A stretch of DNA of 64,000 bases, from assembly GCA_029449235.1 (NCBI GenBank), contig JANATG010000015.1:434001-498000 (forward strand), given 5' to 3'. Numbering within the stretch: position 1 is the first letter of the stretch; the number at the start of each line of letters is the position of its first letter. Positions 1 to 11,000 of this stretch are shown here, in pieces. Made by a program: the position numbers and the translations under genes. The notes under the pieces were generated by a model, which searched no databases, was not told the DNA's origin, and saw nothing but the letters and a program-made list of their open reading frames with translations. The DNA comes from Linnemannia schmuckeri (taxonomy: Eukaryota; Mortierellomycota; Mortierellomycetes; Mortierellales; Mortierellaceae).

Positions 1-2369
1 AAAAAGGACGTCAGCCAAGATTGCGGCTTCATGGTTTTATCTACATTTTTTTCTATGATTTCATTGACCACCTATTTCCTTCTCCACCTTTCCTCCGCTT
101 CTTTCTCCCCCTCTGTCCTCCGCTTTTTGGTTTTTGCCCTTTTGGTCGATTGTCCCGAGGGGAAAGAAAGAGCTGAACCACAACAACAACTAAAAAATAA
201 TGTCCGTGTACAAAAGTATGAGCTATGTCCTTCATTTGTCATAAAAACAACAATGAGAAACGCGTGTCGATGAGTGCTGTGGGTGAAATGTGGGCCATGG
301 CTCAATTGTGATTGGCCGCTATTTCTCCTTTTTTTTTCCTCGCTCTATTCATTCATTCCCCTTCTACTCCCTCAACTGCCGCACAGTAATATTATTTCGT
401 TGTTTTCCATTCTTTCTAGGCCGAAAATTAAAATCCCCTTTCCTAAGCAAACGTACGATACTCTTCTCAAGCCCCAAGCTTCAATTACCAGGCTTTACCA
501 TTTGCCTCCTTGCAGCCTCATCCCTTTTTTTTCGCTTTTTCCTGCCAGAACAGTTGCCTTCTCTCCCTCCCTATCTCTTTCTCTGACAATAAAAAAAAAT
601 TCGCTTTCTCTGAACCCCTCCTAACCCCCGCCAGCCCCCGACATACATGCGCATAACGCAGTAATCCATTCCTTTCGGAAAACTTCTTTTTTGTTATTTT
701 TGTACCATTGTTGAGGGTTTGGTACCGAATGGGAAAATGGGTTCCCTCCCTCTCTCCTTTTTCCTCCCCTCCCAATGCCACAGACACCCCAAAAAGTCGA
801 GTTTTCTTTTAAAGGCACGGACCACACGTAAAAATGGCGTCAACGACAACAACGATGGCACGATTCGTGTGATAGGTGAAGGTGAGAGAGTGGTAAAAAA
901 AGTATAGTATACCAACAAGTGCAGTACACCACACCTGTTTCTGTTTTTGCGCAGAAAACTTTAATGTTCGACATCCCTCGATTCCACACGACAACTCTCT
1001 TCTTTTTTTTTTTTTTTTGAACCTTTTAAGCCATGGCGCCACTTGTTTGTACCTTGACGAAATTACATATTTCCAGGTACAAGACCTTCTTTCAGACATA
1101 TCGATCTTGTCTGTCGTACTGGACACAAATGGCAACTTTTGTACAACAATGACCCTATTCTCGTCTTCTCCTTCCCATTCCTGCAGGTGCATATCAAATG
1201 GGGATTGATAAGTCAGATGAAGAGGAGCGAGCGGAACGGGGGCTGACAAATACGAATGTGGAGAGATCTTCTTCTTTCTTACAAGCAACCTGTTAACCTC
1301 CCTACATCGCTTTTTTTTTTTTTTGTTCGCCAAAGAAGACTGAAAGAACGCGCAAGGCAAAGAAAGAACATGTTCGATGTACTGCATGGCCACAAAGAGC
1401 AGCGGCTCTTTTTTTAATAACCCTTGTTTATACATTTTTTTGCTTTGTCTTTGGCCATTCTTTAGCACTTATCACTTGTCCGCGCGTTTCGCTGTAATGT
1501 CGCTTATGATTACTGTTTTCTCCACATTCATAAATATAAACATCTGCACACTCCAATGACTCAGGTGATGGTGAAAGATGGGGCTGGAGGAGTAGCATAG
1601 TACAATCGGCAGGATAACGAGATTTCAGGGTTAAAAGATCAAGTGTGAATAGTGTGAAGAAAGGGGAGTAGGAAGAAGATCTATTACAGTCTCTTAGATC
1701 TCCTCACCTTGAAAGGGAATTGTTTACTGCGTCTTTGATAGACAGGCGTTGCCGAATACCGAACATGGACCAGAAAATAAACTAGCAACAAGAAGCAGAG
1801 CTAGGAACAGAAGGAGGAGGAGGAGAGAAAGAAGAGGAGGTACACGACGGAACTCTGTTTGAGAGATCTCGTTCGTAAAACTACGAAAGAGGCAGGCGAA
1901 GAGAAAAGGCGAGATCATGCGAGAAGAAAACAAAGACATCTAATAACCAACAAGACTTCGGAGAAAAGAGAAAGGGTGGTAAGAAAATAAACTAAAGAAA
2001 GGCCCCCAGATTCCTCACACAACGCGAGAAAGAAAAAAAAAGGTCTAACAAGAATAAAGAAAAATAAAGATTGATCCGTCAGGATCGATGAAGGAATGGC
2101 ATGCAGTGTTGGCAAACAGCGAATTCGCACTCACAATAAATAACTCTAAAGAAAGAGGGTTGGTTGCGTTGGGTTTGTCATGAGTAAACAAAACAGCAAA
2201 AGAGGGAGATGAAAAGGCGGGAAACAAACAAAACGACAACAAAAAGAACAAGCAAGATGCTTCCTCGACCGCGTGCTCGTACATTGCTCTCTCTGCCAAT
2301 CGGCGCACAGGAAAAATTGCAAGCACACCTAAAGCTTAAAAGACTCAAAAGATTTAGAAGAAAAGAAAG
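1..2369. other. Intergenic, no gene supported
   Basis: No protein gene is supported here. The stretch holds pyrimidine-rich tracts (about 320-620), T-runs near 1001-1018 and 1310-1324, and purine-rich stretches at 1780-2240. One long open frame on the minus strand (809-1468) is kept open by A/T homopolymers and shows no domain, so it is not called. The part next to 2370 would be the 3' side of the tRNA gene. Confidence 0.6.
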
Positions 2370-2441
2370 CTCCTTGGCGGGGAATTGAACCCCGGTCTTC
2401 CGCGTGACAGGCGGAGATACTCACCACTATACTACCAAGGA
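2370..2441 (-). tRNA. tRNA-Asp (GUC)
   Basis: The 72-nt minus-strand sequence folds as a complete tRNA. The acceptor stem TCCTTGG pairs with CCAAGGA, and the discriminator base is G. The D-arm reads TAGTATAGTGGT and the TPsiC arm contains GGTTCAATTCC, which also supplies the B box. The anticodon loop CTGTCAC gives anticodon GTC (plus-strand 2406-2408), so it carries aspartate. No intron is present. Downstream on the minus strand there is a TTTT run (2361-2364) that can act as a Pol III terminator. A LINE sits 117 bp upstream of its 5' end. Confidence 0.96.
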
Positions 2442-2542
2442 AAGAGCCTATTGTGTATGTCGTGAATTCACCCTCTTTTATTCACGTGTTTTCTCCCTTT
2501 CACGCCACCAATTTTCACTATCTTTTTTTGGCCATTAATTAC

Positions 2543-2558
2543 GCCTTACTTTTACCAC
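2543..2558. repeat. Left target-site duplication of the full-length LINE
   Basis: The 16 bases GCCTTACTTTTACCAC occur here and again, without mismatch, at 12663-12678 directly after the poly(A) tail. This is the target-site duplication expected from target-primed reverse transcription. It fixes both ends of the element. Confidence 0.95.
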
Positions 2559-2758
2559 TACCACAAGCGCACCAGCAACTTTGAAAAACCTTATATCGTG
2601 TTTCCCTATTTTGCTCTCATTCCTCAGGTCTCCAATCTGGCTGCCTGAACAATTCCAATTCACAAGCATTTTCTGCTTCTACCCATCTTTTTATTTTTTT
2701 CACTTACTTATACTCTTACAAAGAAAAAACCAAAAAAACTATTCAACTCTCTTTTCCA

Positions 2759-5029
2759 ATGCCGACCAAACACGGCCCTGAACCATATCACCCTGACCCT
2801 AATGGGGAGAGTACCATGGACGGTGTTCAAGTGGAATCCCAGGAACTCAACACCCAGGAGTTCGAGAACTCTATCGCCGCCGCTGAGGCCGGAGTTCAAC
2901 CTGAATTCCTTGTCGTCACTCGCTCCAAGGAGACTCACTGGATCAAATTTCCAGTCGCCTGCTTCGACAAAGGCACCTCTCTGACCTTCATGTCCAACTG
3001 GGCGATCTCCACCCTTAAAAAGGTGGCAACCATCAAGCCCAAGTCTCTTGCATTCGCCAGCCTTCCGGTCAATAACGGCTCGCTGGAACAGTTTCTCATC
3101 TTCCAGGTGTACTCCTCCTTCGAAGCCGATGCAGCCTGCAAGCATGGCGGCAAAAATGGCTCAGGCGAAATTGTCCACTTTGCTCTCTTCACTCCCGAGG
3201 CTCGAGCCTTACAGCAGGGTCGAGTCATGAAGATTGCATCACTCTCCTTCGATACAACTGGTGATCATGTCAGAGCCGCCTTAAGCCAGTACGGTCCAAT
3301 CGAGTCAGTCCGAACAGGCTTTAATGCCAAGGCCACTATGATTACTGCTACGGTGATCTTCGAGTTTGCCAAGACTATTGAGACCCTTAAGGAACTCAAC
3401 ATGACCTACGTTCAAGTCCGCGAAGACATTGCTACGGTGACGCTGCTGGGCAACAGAGTCGTTCGCTACGATAGCAACCTTACCAAGAAGCTTGCTCTTC
3501 TACCCATTGGTATCACCCCCGTTGAGATCGAGCAATTCCTAACGTGCCAGATCAAAACCCCCAATGGTATTCTTCCTTTCCACTCGATCACTATGCCACT
3601 GAACCTGCACACAAAGAGGCGCCAACCAGAGGCGTATATCCAGTTCTCCTCAGTTGCCCAACAGGAACTGGCGACCAAGAAAAGGATCAAGATCGAGACC
3701 CATGAGACCTGCTGGATCGACTTTGACAAACCCACCTGCCGACACTGTGGCGACCCAACCCATTTCGTCAACGACTGTCGTGTCAAAGCTGGGTACGTCT
3801 CAGCAGATATAAACCGCCGTCTCAACATCAACACAATCAAAGGAAGAACCCAAACCCCCGCTACCAATACTCGCCCCTTTACCCAAGTCCATAACGCAGA
3901 CACTACAGGACCAGCCAAAAAACAAACAACATCTGCCCGCACGTCTCAGTCCAACAGCTATGCTGGCATTCTTCGTGGAACCAAGAATCGTGGAGCCACA
4001 GCCTCAAACCCCATCTCCATCGGCACCCATACTTCATCAACTACCCCTGTAGTGGCAGCACCCACTAACATAACTGCACCACCCGCCGCTGCGATCGCTC
4101 CGGCTGCTTCGGCTGCACCATCTGGAACGTCCGCAAACATGGCCAACACCACCAAGGAACAAATGGCCAAACTAGAACAGCAACAAAAGAAATCCATTGC
4201 CTCCATTCGTGTGGAGATGCAAAATGGCATCAACACCCTTCGAAAGGATATGGAAACCTTGTTTGCCAAAGTTTTAGCCGCGGTCAACGGTACAGGAACG
4301 CAGCCAACCAACGAAACCATGGCGTCTACTCCGGCTGAGGCGATGGAGGAGGAGACCAATGAAGAGCCGGTACAGGAAGATGTCGAGCTACCTCAGGCAC
4401 CTCCCCCCACGTGTATAGTCCCTGACTCGCTACCGTCGTCACCAGCATCAACCGTCTCTGTCAACGCAGTCGAGATGTCCAAACTCGCAAAAAGCCAGGG
4501 TCGCACAATGACACCACCCACAAATGGCCCCGCCTACTCTGTCAACACTCTCCGCCCCAACATCCAGGGTGGCTTGTCGATTGCCAAAGCTGACTTGCAT
4601 CGAGACGAGAGTACGTTCACTAGGAAAGAGAAGAACAAGGCAGTTGTCCGAGAGACTCCCCAGGACAACATCTCAACACCTCAACTGGCACAACAAACCC
4701 ATCAACAGGCAGAGGAACACACAAACGCGGCACTCGTCAACTTGAACGCCACCATCGCGGATCTTCGCAATGACCTTGCACAACAGGGAGAACAATATCA
4801 GAAGGAAACCGCGGAGCTTCGTGCAGAGAACAGACAGCTTAGGGAGCAGATCGGCGAACTCTTGCAAATCTTGAAAAACAACAGCTCCGTCAACTTTGAA
4901 GGGGAGGAGGATATAGAGCAAGGCGAGGTCGAGTATCACGGCAGCGCACCACCTCACATCCACCACAGAGACTCAGGCATCAATAGTGAGAACGAATCTC
5001 AGGAAGCCTTAAGCGACTCTGAGCAGTAA
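2759..5029 (+). CDS. LINE ORF1, gag-like nucleic-acid-binding protein
   Basis: This 756-residue ORF encodes the presumed RNA-binding particle protein of the retrotransposon. One zinc knuckle is visible near residue 327 (CRHCGDPTHFVNDC, spacing CX2CX4HX4C). The N-terminal 320 residues look folded but I do not recognise a family. Residues about 370-460 are Thr/Ala/Pro-rich. Two heptad-like stretches follow, at about 465-505 and 650-705, and probably mediate self-association. The C-terminus is acidic. The ATG at 2759 is the first in-frame one after a 200-bp leader. The stop TAA overlaps the ORF2 start. No break is seen. Confidence 0.9.
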   Translation: MPTKHGPEPYHPDPNGESTMDGVQVESQELNTQEFENSIAAAEAGVQPEFLVVTRSKETHWIKFPVACFDKGTSLTFMSNWAISTLKKVATIKPKSLAFASLPVNNGSLEQFLIFQVYSSFEADAACKHGGKNGSGEIVHFALFTPEARALQQGRVMKIASLSFDTTGDHVRAALSQYGPIESVRTGFNAKATMITATVIFEFAKTIETLKELNMTYVQVREDIATVTLLGNRVVRYDSNLTKKLALLPIGITPVEIEQFLTCQIKTPNGILPFHSITMPLNLHTKRRQPEAYIQFSSVAQQELATKKRIKIETHETCWIDFDKPTCRHCGDPTHFVNDCRVKAGYVSADINRRLNINTIKGRTQTPATNTRPFTQVHNADTTGPAKKQTTSARTSQSNSYAGILRGTKNRGATASNPISIGTHTSSTTPVVAAPTNITAPPAAAIAPAASAAPSGTSANMANTTKEQMAKLEQQQKKSIASIRVEMQNGINTLRKDMETLFAKVLAAVNGTGTQPTNETMASTPAEAMEEETNEEPVQEDVELPQAPPPTCIVPDSLPSSPASTVSVNAVEMSKLAKSQGRTMTPPTNGPAYSVNTLRPNIQGGLSIAKADLHRDESTFTRKEKNKAVVRETPQDNISTPQLAQQTHQQAEEHTNAALVNLNATIADLRNDLAQQGEQYQKETAELRAENRQLREQIGELLQILKNNSSVNFEGEEDIEQGEVEYHGSAPPHIHHRDSGINSENESQEALSDSEQ

Positions 5030-5031
5030 TG
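5027..5031 (+). promoter_or_regulatory. TAATG stop-start overlap between ORF1 and ORF2
   Basis: The ORF1 stop TAA (5027-5029) and the ORF2 start ATG (5029-5031) share one base, giving TAATG. In the silkworm LINE SART1 the same UAAUG string is known to let ribosomes terminate and restart on ORF2. The overlap seen here suggests the same coupled translation, which is an inference from sequence. Confidence 0.75.
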
Positions 5032-8000
5032 TCAGATACACCATCACCAAACTATATCCCTGGGTCTTTTGATCCCAGTTCCACTCACGACCCCTTCCGC
5101 ACTTTTACAGTGGCAACCTTCAACGTCCGTGGCGGCAACAAGGACAACTATTTCAACTATTTATCACAACAAGCACACAAGGAAAACATTAGTATTATTG
5201 GCGTGCAGGAAACCAAAATCCATGCAGACAAGGATAAACATCTTCTTCGTCAACGCAGCTCCAGCCACTACTCCGGTCTCTGGAATCACACCGAAACACA
5301 TTTTCATGGAAAAGGCGTTGGTCTTCTTATCCACAAAACTTGGGCAACATACCTTACAGCAGCATTCTCAGACAAAAATGGTCGAGGCATTGGAGCCCGA
5401 TTTGGCTTTAAGCATGGATTCCAACTGGCAGTCATCAACTGCTACTTTCCACCAGACAACTCGACCACATACAAATCCGACTTTCAACAACTCCACAATT
5501 GGATCACCACCCACATCGACAAACACAGACAAAGCGGCGCCCATGTCGTGGTGTTGGGTGACTTCAACAATGTCGTCAATCCCTTTATCGATCGCAACTC
5601 CTCCAACAGAACGTCCTCAACTCCAGAACTAGCTTTGTATCCATGGTTGTCGAGTCATTGTTTTATCGATACATTCCGCTTCCAAAATCCTACAACCCGC
5701 ATGTTCACCTTCCATACCCCGATCAAGCCAGAAGTCAGTCGTATAGACATGATCTGGGCATCCTCTGGTTTGGCGCCATACCTGCTCCGCACCGACACCC
5801 ATAAGCCGGACGAGTTTGAAAGCAGTGACCACTCCATGTTCCTGGCCACCTTTGACCTACATTCGCTCATTCGGCCGGCAAATCAAGCGGAACTGGCCGC
5901 ACAGCGGCCAAGAGACAAGAAGCTTCTAATAGACGATGCCGACAACGACGCCTGGGAGTCCTTTACCGAGCAAATTGAACGATGCCTCGACACCTATGGG
6001 CGGCTAGACGGCGTTACTCGGTTTCCTGCTGCCTTTCGTGCCGGTGCCTCGATGGATCAGTTTTCAAAGGACGACTTGCGGACATTTCCTCTGAATGCTG
6101 CATGGGAGTTGCTCCGGAACACCGTCATATCATCCGCCTTTGCACATCTCCCTACTGCACGAACAGGCGGTCGTCCACCCCCTCCTGAAGGCGAAGGGCT
6201 CCTGCTCACCAAGATCAATGAGATTGGAGGCATAATTTGTCTCGCCCGAGCGGTATTCATCGATCGTCGACCGCCAACCACGATGACTGAGGCGAAAGCG
6301 CATGGCAAGATCGTCAATTGGTATCAAGCGAACGGTATACAACTAAGGCTGAGCAAAGTTCCAGATCTGGATGCAACAATAGCAATGTGGAAGAGTTGGG
6401 TGAACGAATTGCAGCGGCCCTGGCGACAAGCGCGGCTCGACCATCAGGAATACTACGAGGCCAATAAGCAGGACATCATTAACACCCACATTGAGAATCG
6501 CGACCTACGTTTCCAGACCCATACACGGCAAACAATTCGAGGAATCCTCGACGTTACGGCAGGACGTGTCCACCTTGACCACCTCATTGTTGACGCTGAT
6601 CCCATCCAATCTAGTGTCGTCGGAAACGCCACTCCTGTCACCTATGTTGTTGATGACCCCAAAGAAATCAAATCAAGAGTCCGTCAGTTCTTCTGTGACA
6701 CCTTTCACAAGGCACGGCCAACACAACCATTGAGCGCAGAATGGGAGGAGGCATACCAGCCACGGGAGGACATCCAATCAGAGTGGTATGATTCGGTGAT
6801 GGCAGTTCCGGATTACGAGGAGGTATGTATGGCGGTGGCGGCAGCGCCACTAGGTAAGGCGCCCGGACACTCGAAAGTGTCAGGAGATCTGTTGAAGAGA
6901 CTAGGCCCACTTGCTCAAGCACTATTCGTTGTCCTGGTTCAGGCGTGCTTTGTACAAGGAGCGATGCCGGAGGATTGGTTGAAGGGAGTGATCTATTGCA
7001 TACCGAAAGGGCCGGTGTGGTCGGGGAGGATCAGCGAGGTGCGTCCTATTACTCTTTTAGAGCATGGCAGGAAAATATTATTCTCCATCATGGTAAATCG
7101 ACTTACTATGGTATTGTCGCGGCACTCCATCTTCCGCGGTCCCAACTTTTCGGTCCTCAAGGGAACCATGACCAAAGATCCGATTCACATCCTTAACTCG
7201 ATTCTTGAGGACGCCAGAGAGTATAAAAAGGAGGTCTGGGTTCTACTACAGGATATGAAACGTTGCTTTGACTCGGTGTCGTGCCAGCGAGGAGGTATGT
7301 TGGAGCTAGGCCTGCGACACCTCAAGATCCCGGACGAGTTCATCGACCTATGCCTCTACGTTGCGACGAACAAGACCAATCGCATCATCACCGCCTACGG
7401 CCTTACGGACGAATACACTCCTCTCTGTGGCCTTGATCAGGGAGGAGTCGAGAGCCCTCTTCTCTGGCGTATCGTGTACGAGGTTCTGCTCGCTCAAGTG
7501 TGGCAGTCCAGCCTTGGCTACTCCATGACCAACGGAGCAGACCTACGGACCTTCCACAAGATCCCCACCTTTGAGTTCCTGCACCCTGACACGCCACTCA
7601 AGATCGCCTGCCTCGCGTTCATGGACGACACGCAATGGATTGCTCCATCCAAGGCCAATCTACAAGAGATCTCAAACAAGGCGATGAGTTTTTTCACACT
7701 ACATGGAATTGAGATCAATCCAAAAAAATCAGAACTAATCGTGGTCAACCCTACCTGTGCCGAGCTTTCCATCAATCTTGGTCCAGACAAAGTGACCGCA
7801 CTGCCTCCTGATGCCGCTGCTAGGGTTCTGGGTGTCTGGTTCTCGGCTGACGGCAAGGGCGTCCACACTCGACAGCTAGTCAAGGAGGAAGTGTCAAAGA
7901 TGTGTCAGATTTTGTCCCGCAAGGCTGTCACCGACAAGCAGTGCATCTACATCTTCAACAATGTCCTGCTTCCAAGGATTCTTTACCGTCTGTCGGTGAC

Positions 8001-11000
8001 AATCCTTAGCCCCCGCGAGCTCAAAACCATTGTCGGTCAGTACTCAAGCGTCGTCCGTCAGAAGGTGGGTCTGCCCTTAGGCTCACCAGCTAGTATCCTG
8101 TTTCACCGTCGGCTGTACGGCCTTCGTGACCTCGGCGACGCCATGACGGAAGAACAAGTCTCAACCGCCCATCTACGACTCAACGACCAAGATCTGCTGG
8201 GAACAGTGATGACGAACCGAGCAATGGCCCACCAAGCAGAGTGTCGACTCATGGTCTCTTCCTTCCTCGTCCCTACCATCGGTGCCCAATTCAGCCGTAA
8301 CAACTTCTTTGGACATGTCTGCCGCCTTATGGTAGAAAGGGGCATCACTTTCCAGTCCCCAGGAACACCTGTCGACATTACTCGCTTCATCGGCTTCATA
8401 CTTCCCCCGGGCGTATATCCAAAAATCGCTCATCGACTCTTCCTAGACGGGGTTGTCAGTCTGGATGACGTATTGACTGATGATGGTCAATCTCTGGTAT
8501 CCTGGCAACACATCCACACAACCTACAAGCTCAAAGGTCCCGTTCGCCGCTGGTTCAAAGAGCTGGTAAAAATCGCCTCCTTGCCCCCACCAGTCGAGGT
8601 CTCAGCCACTGCTGTTGTCGTCGCTAATGTTGACGTCGTTCTCGAAAAGAGACCTACCGTTTCAGGATCTCTCTTGGAAGAGAAGGACTCTCCTATCCAG
8701 ATACAGTACGAAGAGGATGAGTCCTCCGAGGACGAGAAGCTCATCAACCGGGCCATGGAGCGCCGCCGAGGATGTCAGAAAAAACCAGACGCTGTCTCTC
8801 TAGCCCACCTTCCCAGTGCAGACCGAGTGTCTGCTGCAACCCCACTGGACCCTAGTGTGGCTATCGATTCCTTGCAGGTACGCACCACTCCCACTGCAAC
8901 TGTTGTTTCATTTGACGTTGCGGATGGGTGTGGTGGTAGTGTTTGCGTTGATGCCAGTGAAGAGAGTGGAGATAACAGTGAGGGTGTGTATAAAGAAAAA
9001 ACAAAAAGAAAAAAGGTCAAGCGCGACAACAGGGGATTTTTATACCTGGACACATCCTTAGGCAGAAAAAAGCAAGGGCCAAAAAAAGACAAAGAAAAAT
9101 TCTCATTTGCAGCCCAGACCAAAACAAAAACCACGCGCGCAATTGAACGCTCAGATGAGCGTGGGAGTGAGTTTGTTTCTTTTGGCAAGGCAGGTTTTTC
9201 TTTTGTTGCTGGAGATAAGAGGGTTGAGGGTATTAAGGAGTGTTGCCTGCAAGGGACATGCTCCGGTTCTTCTACTACCTTTCTTTCTTCGCTGTCCTTT
9301 TATGATTCTTTTTACGCGTCTTCTTCTTTATTACCAAATTCTTCTTTTCTCGCTACCGCGGCGTCGGAAGTTTGTCCTGCCTTGTCTTGTGAGCCAACGG
9401 TTTCTTCTACTTCTCCTTCTTCTCCTTTGTTCTCTCCTTCCGACTTCGACCCCTTGTTATCATCCTTGTTATCATCTGTTCCCCACTTGGGGTTCTCGTT
9501 TTCATCTGATCCTTCCCTTGTCTTTGATGTCTCCTCTTACTTCACTATTAATCCACCTATTATCACATCCTTTTCTTCTCCCTCTCTTGTTCCATCTTCT
9601 TCTTCTGTCCATCCCTCTTCTTTTGTTTCCTCCTCTCTGTCTCATTCCTCTCATCCTACCTTTCCCCTTGCTGCCCCCTCCACAATCCCTCCAATAGCTC
9701 CTCTCTCCCTAATACCTCTTTCCTTTCTATCTAGTGTACCACCTATCGATCTTTTATCTGCACCCGTCTCTTCTTTATTATTCGATCCTTCACTTCCTCC
9801 ACCTCCCTCTCCACCCTCCCCTCTTCCTCCCCTCTCACTTCCTTTGCCAGTCAGCTCATTGCCATCTTCGCCACAGCCACATTATCCACCACTTACACTC
9901 TCACCTCCTCCGTCGTTACTATCCCCGGCTTCGCCGCCCGTAGTCACCCCAGTTACAGTTTCGTCGCCTATCGTCATCCCAGTCCCAGTCTCGAGCCCTG
10001 TACTCTCTGCTACATCTGATCGACCTGCACCTCTCCTCACCTGCACAGACACACCATTCAACACGCCAGCTACTTCCACTCCAACACCTGTATCCATTCT
10101 TTTATCTCCTCACACTCAATCTCCTCTTCCACCCAATGCAACTGACCCTATCTTCGAGCGGGCAGTCGCCTCCCTGGACAGCACCTGCAGACACCGTCTC
10201 CTTCGTCCCGCGGCAGAATACAACGCCGAGATCCTACGCATTACCTGCGAGACCAAGAAGCTTCAGGCGAAGAACACCACCAAGTATGACGCCCTCAGAG
10301 CTCAGTATCGGAAGCAACTTGCTAAGAGACCGCAAGACCTAACCGCCATGCTGTCCAACGTCGATCATGACGCTGTCAATGCAGCTGCGCGTGTCCAGTC
10401 TGTTGCTAGTCGTCGCAAGACCGTTGCCCTTGGAATACGTCGCCGAGCCACCGAGGCTGTCAATGAGTACCGGACTTGCCACCTTGATTCTCTCCGCTCG
10501 GATATGGAAACCAGACTGAACAGAGCAGTAGTGGAATCTCGTTTACAGGAATCCCTTCGAGCCAGAAAGCAACAGGAAGCAGAGGCACTTTGTCTTCAGC
10601 ACTACTCTGTTGTCTCACGCTTGCAAGAGTCCCTCCGCGACAGGAAACAACAGCAGCAACAGGAAAAAAAGGCTTACCGTCTTCACCATCGCTCGGTCGT
10701 CTCTCGCCTAAAGGAGACGATGCCCCGGCACAAGAAGACCCAACCACTACGCAAATCAGCCTTTGATACAACCTCGAACTTCCCTTTGCAAGAACGGTAC
10801 CGAGTCCAACCGCTCGCAGCATCAGGCCCCCTCACCACAACCTTCGGCCCACTTTGTCTCTCACCGGCGGAAGCAGCGTCCATGCGAACAATACAGGACA
10901 CACCAGTAGACAACTCCACCCCCCGAGTTTTGTACTCGGATGGATCTCTTCTAAACTCAGGAACATCCGACGTGTCACTGGCTTTTGGAGTGGTGGACCT

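Noticed and set aside
809..1468. Minus-strand open frame of 219 residues
   Set aside because: It is interrupted by Lys/Phe runs from A/T homopolymers, has no domain or membrane pattern, and its composition looks intergenic.
9107..9697. Plus-strand frame of 196 residues inside LINE ORF2
   Set aside because: It is a frame shadow of the pyrimidine-rich Ser/Pro segment and gives only Leu/Pro/Ser.
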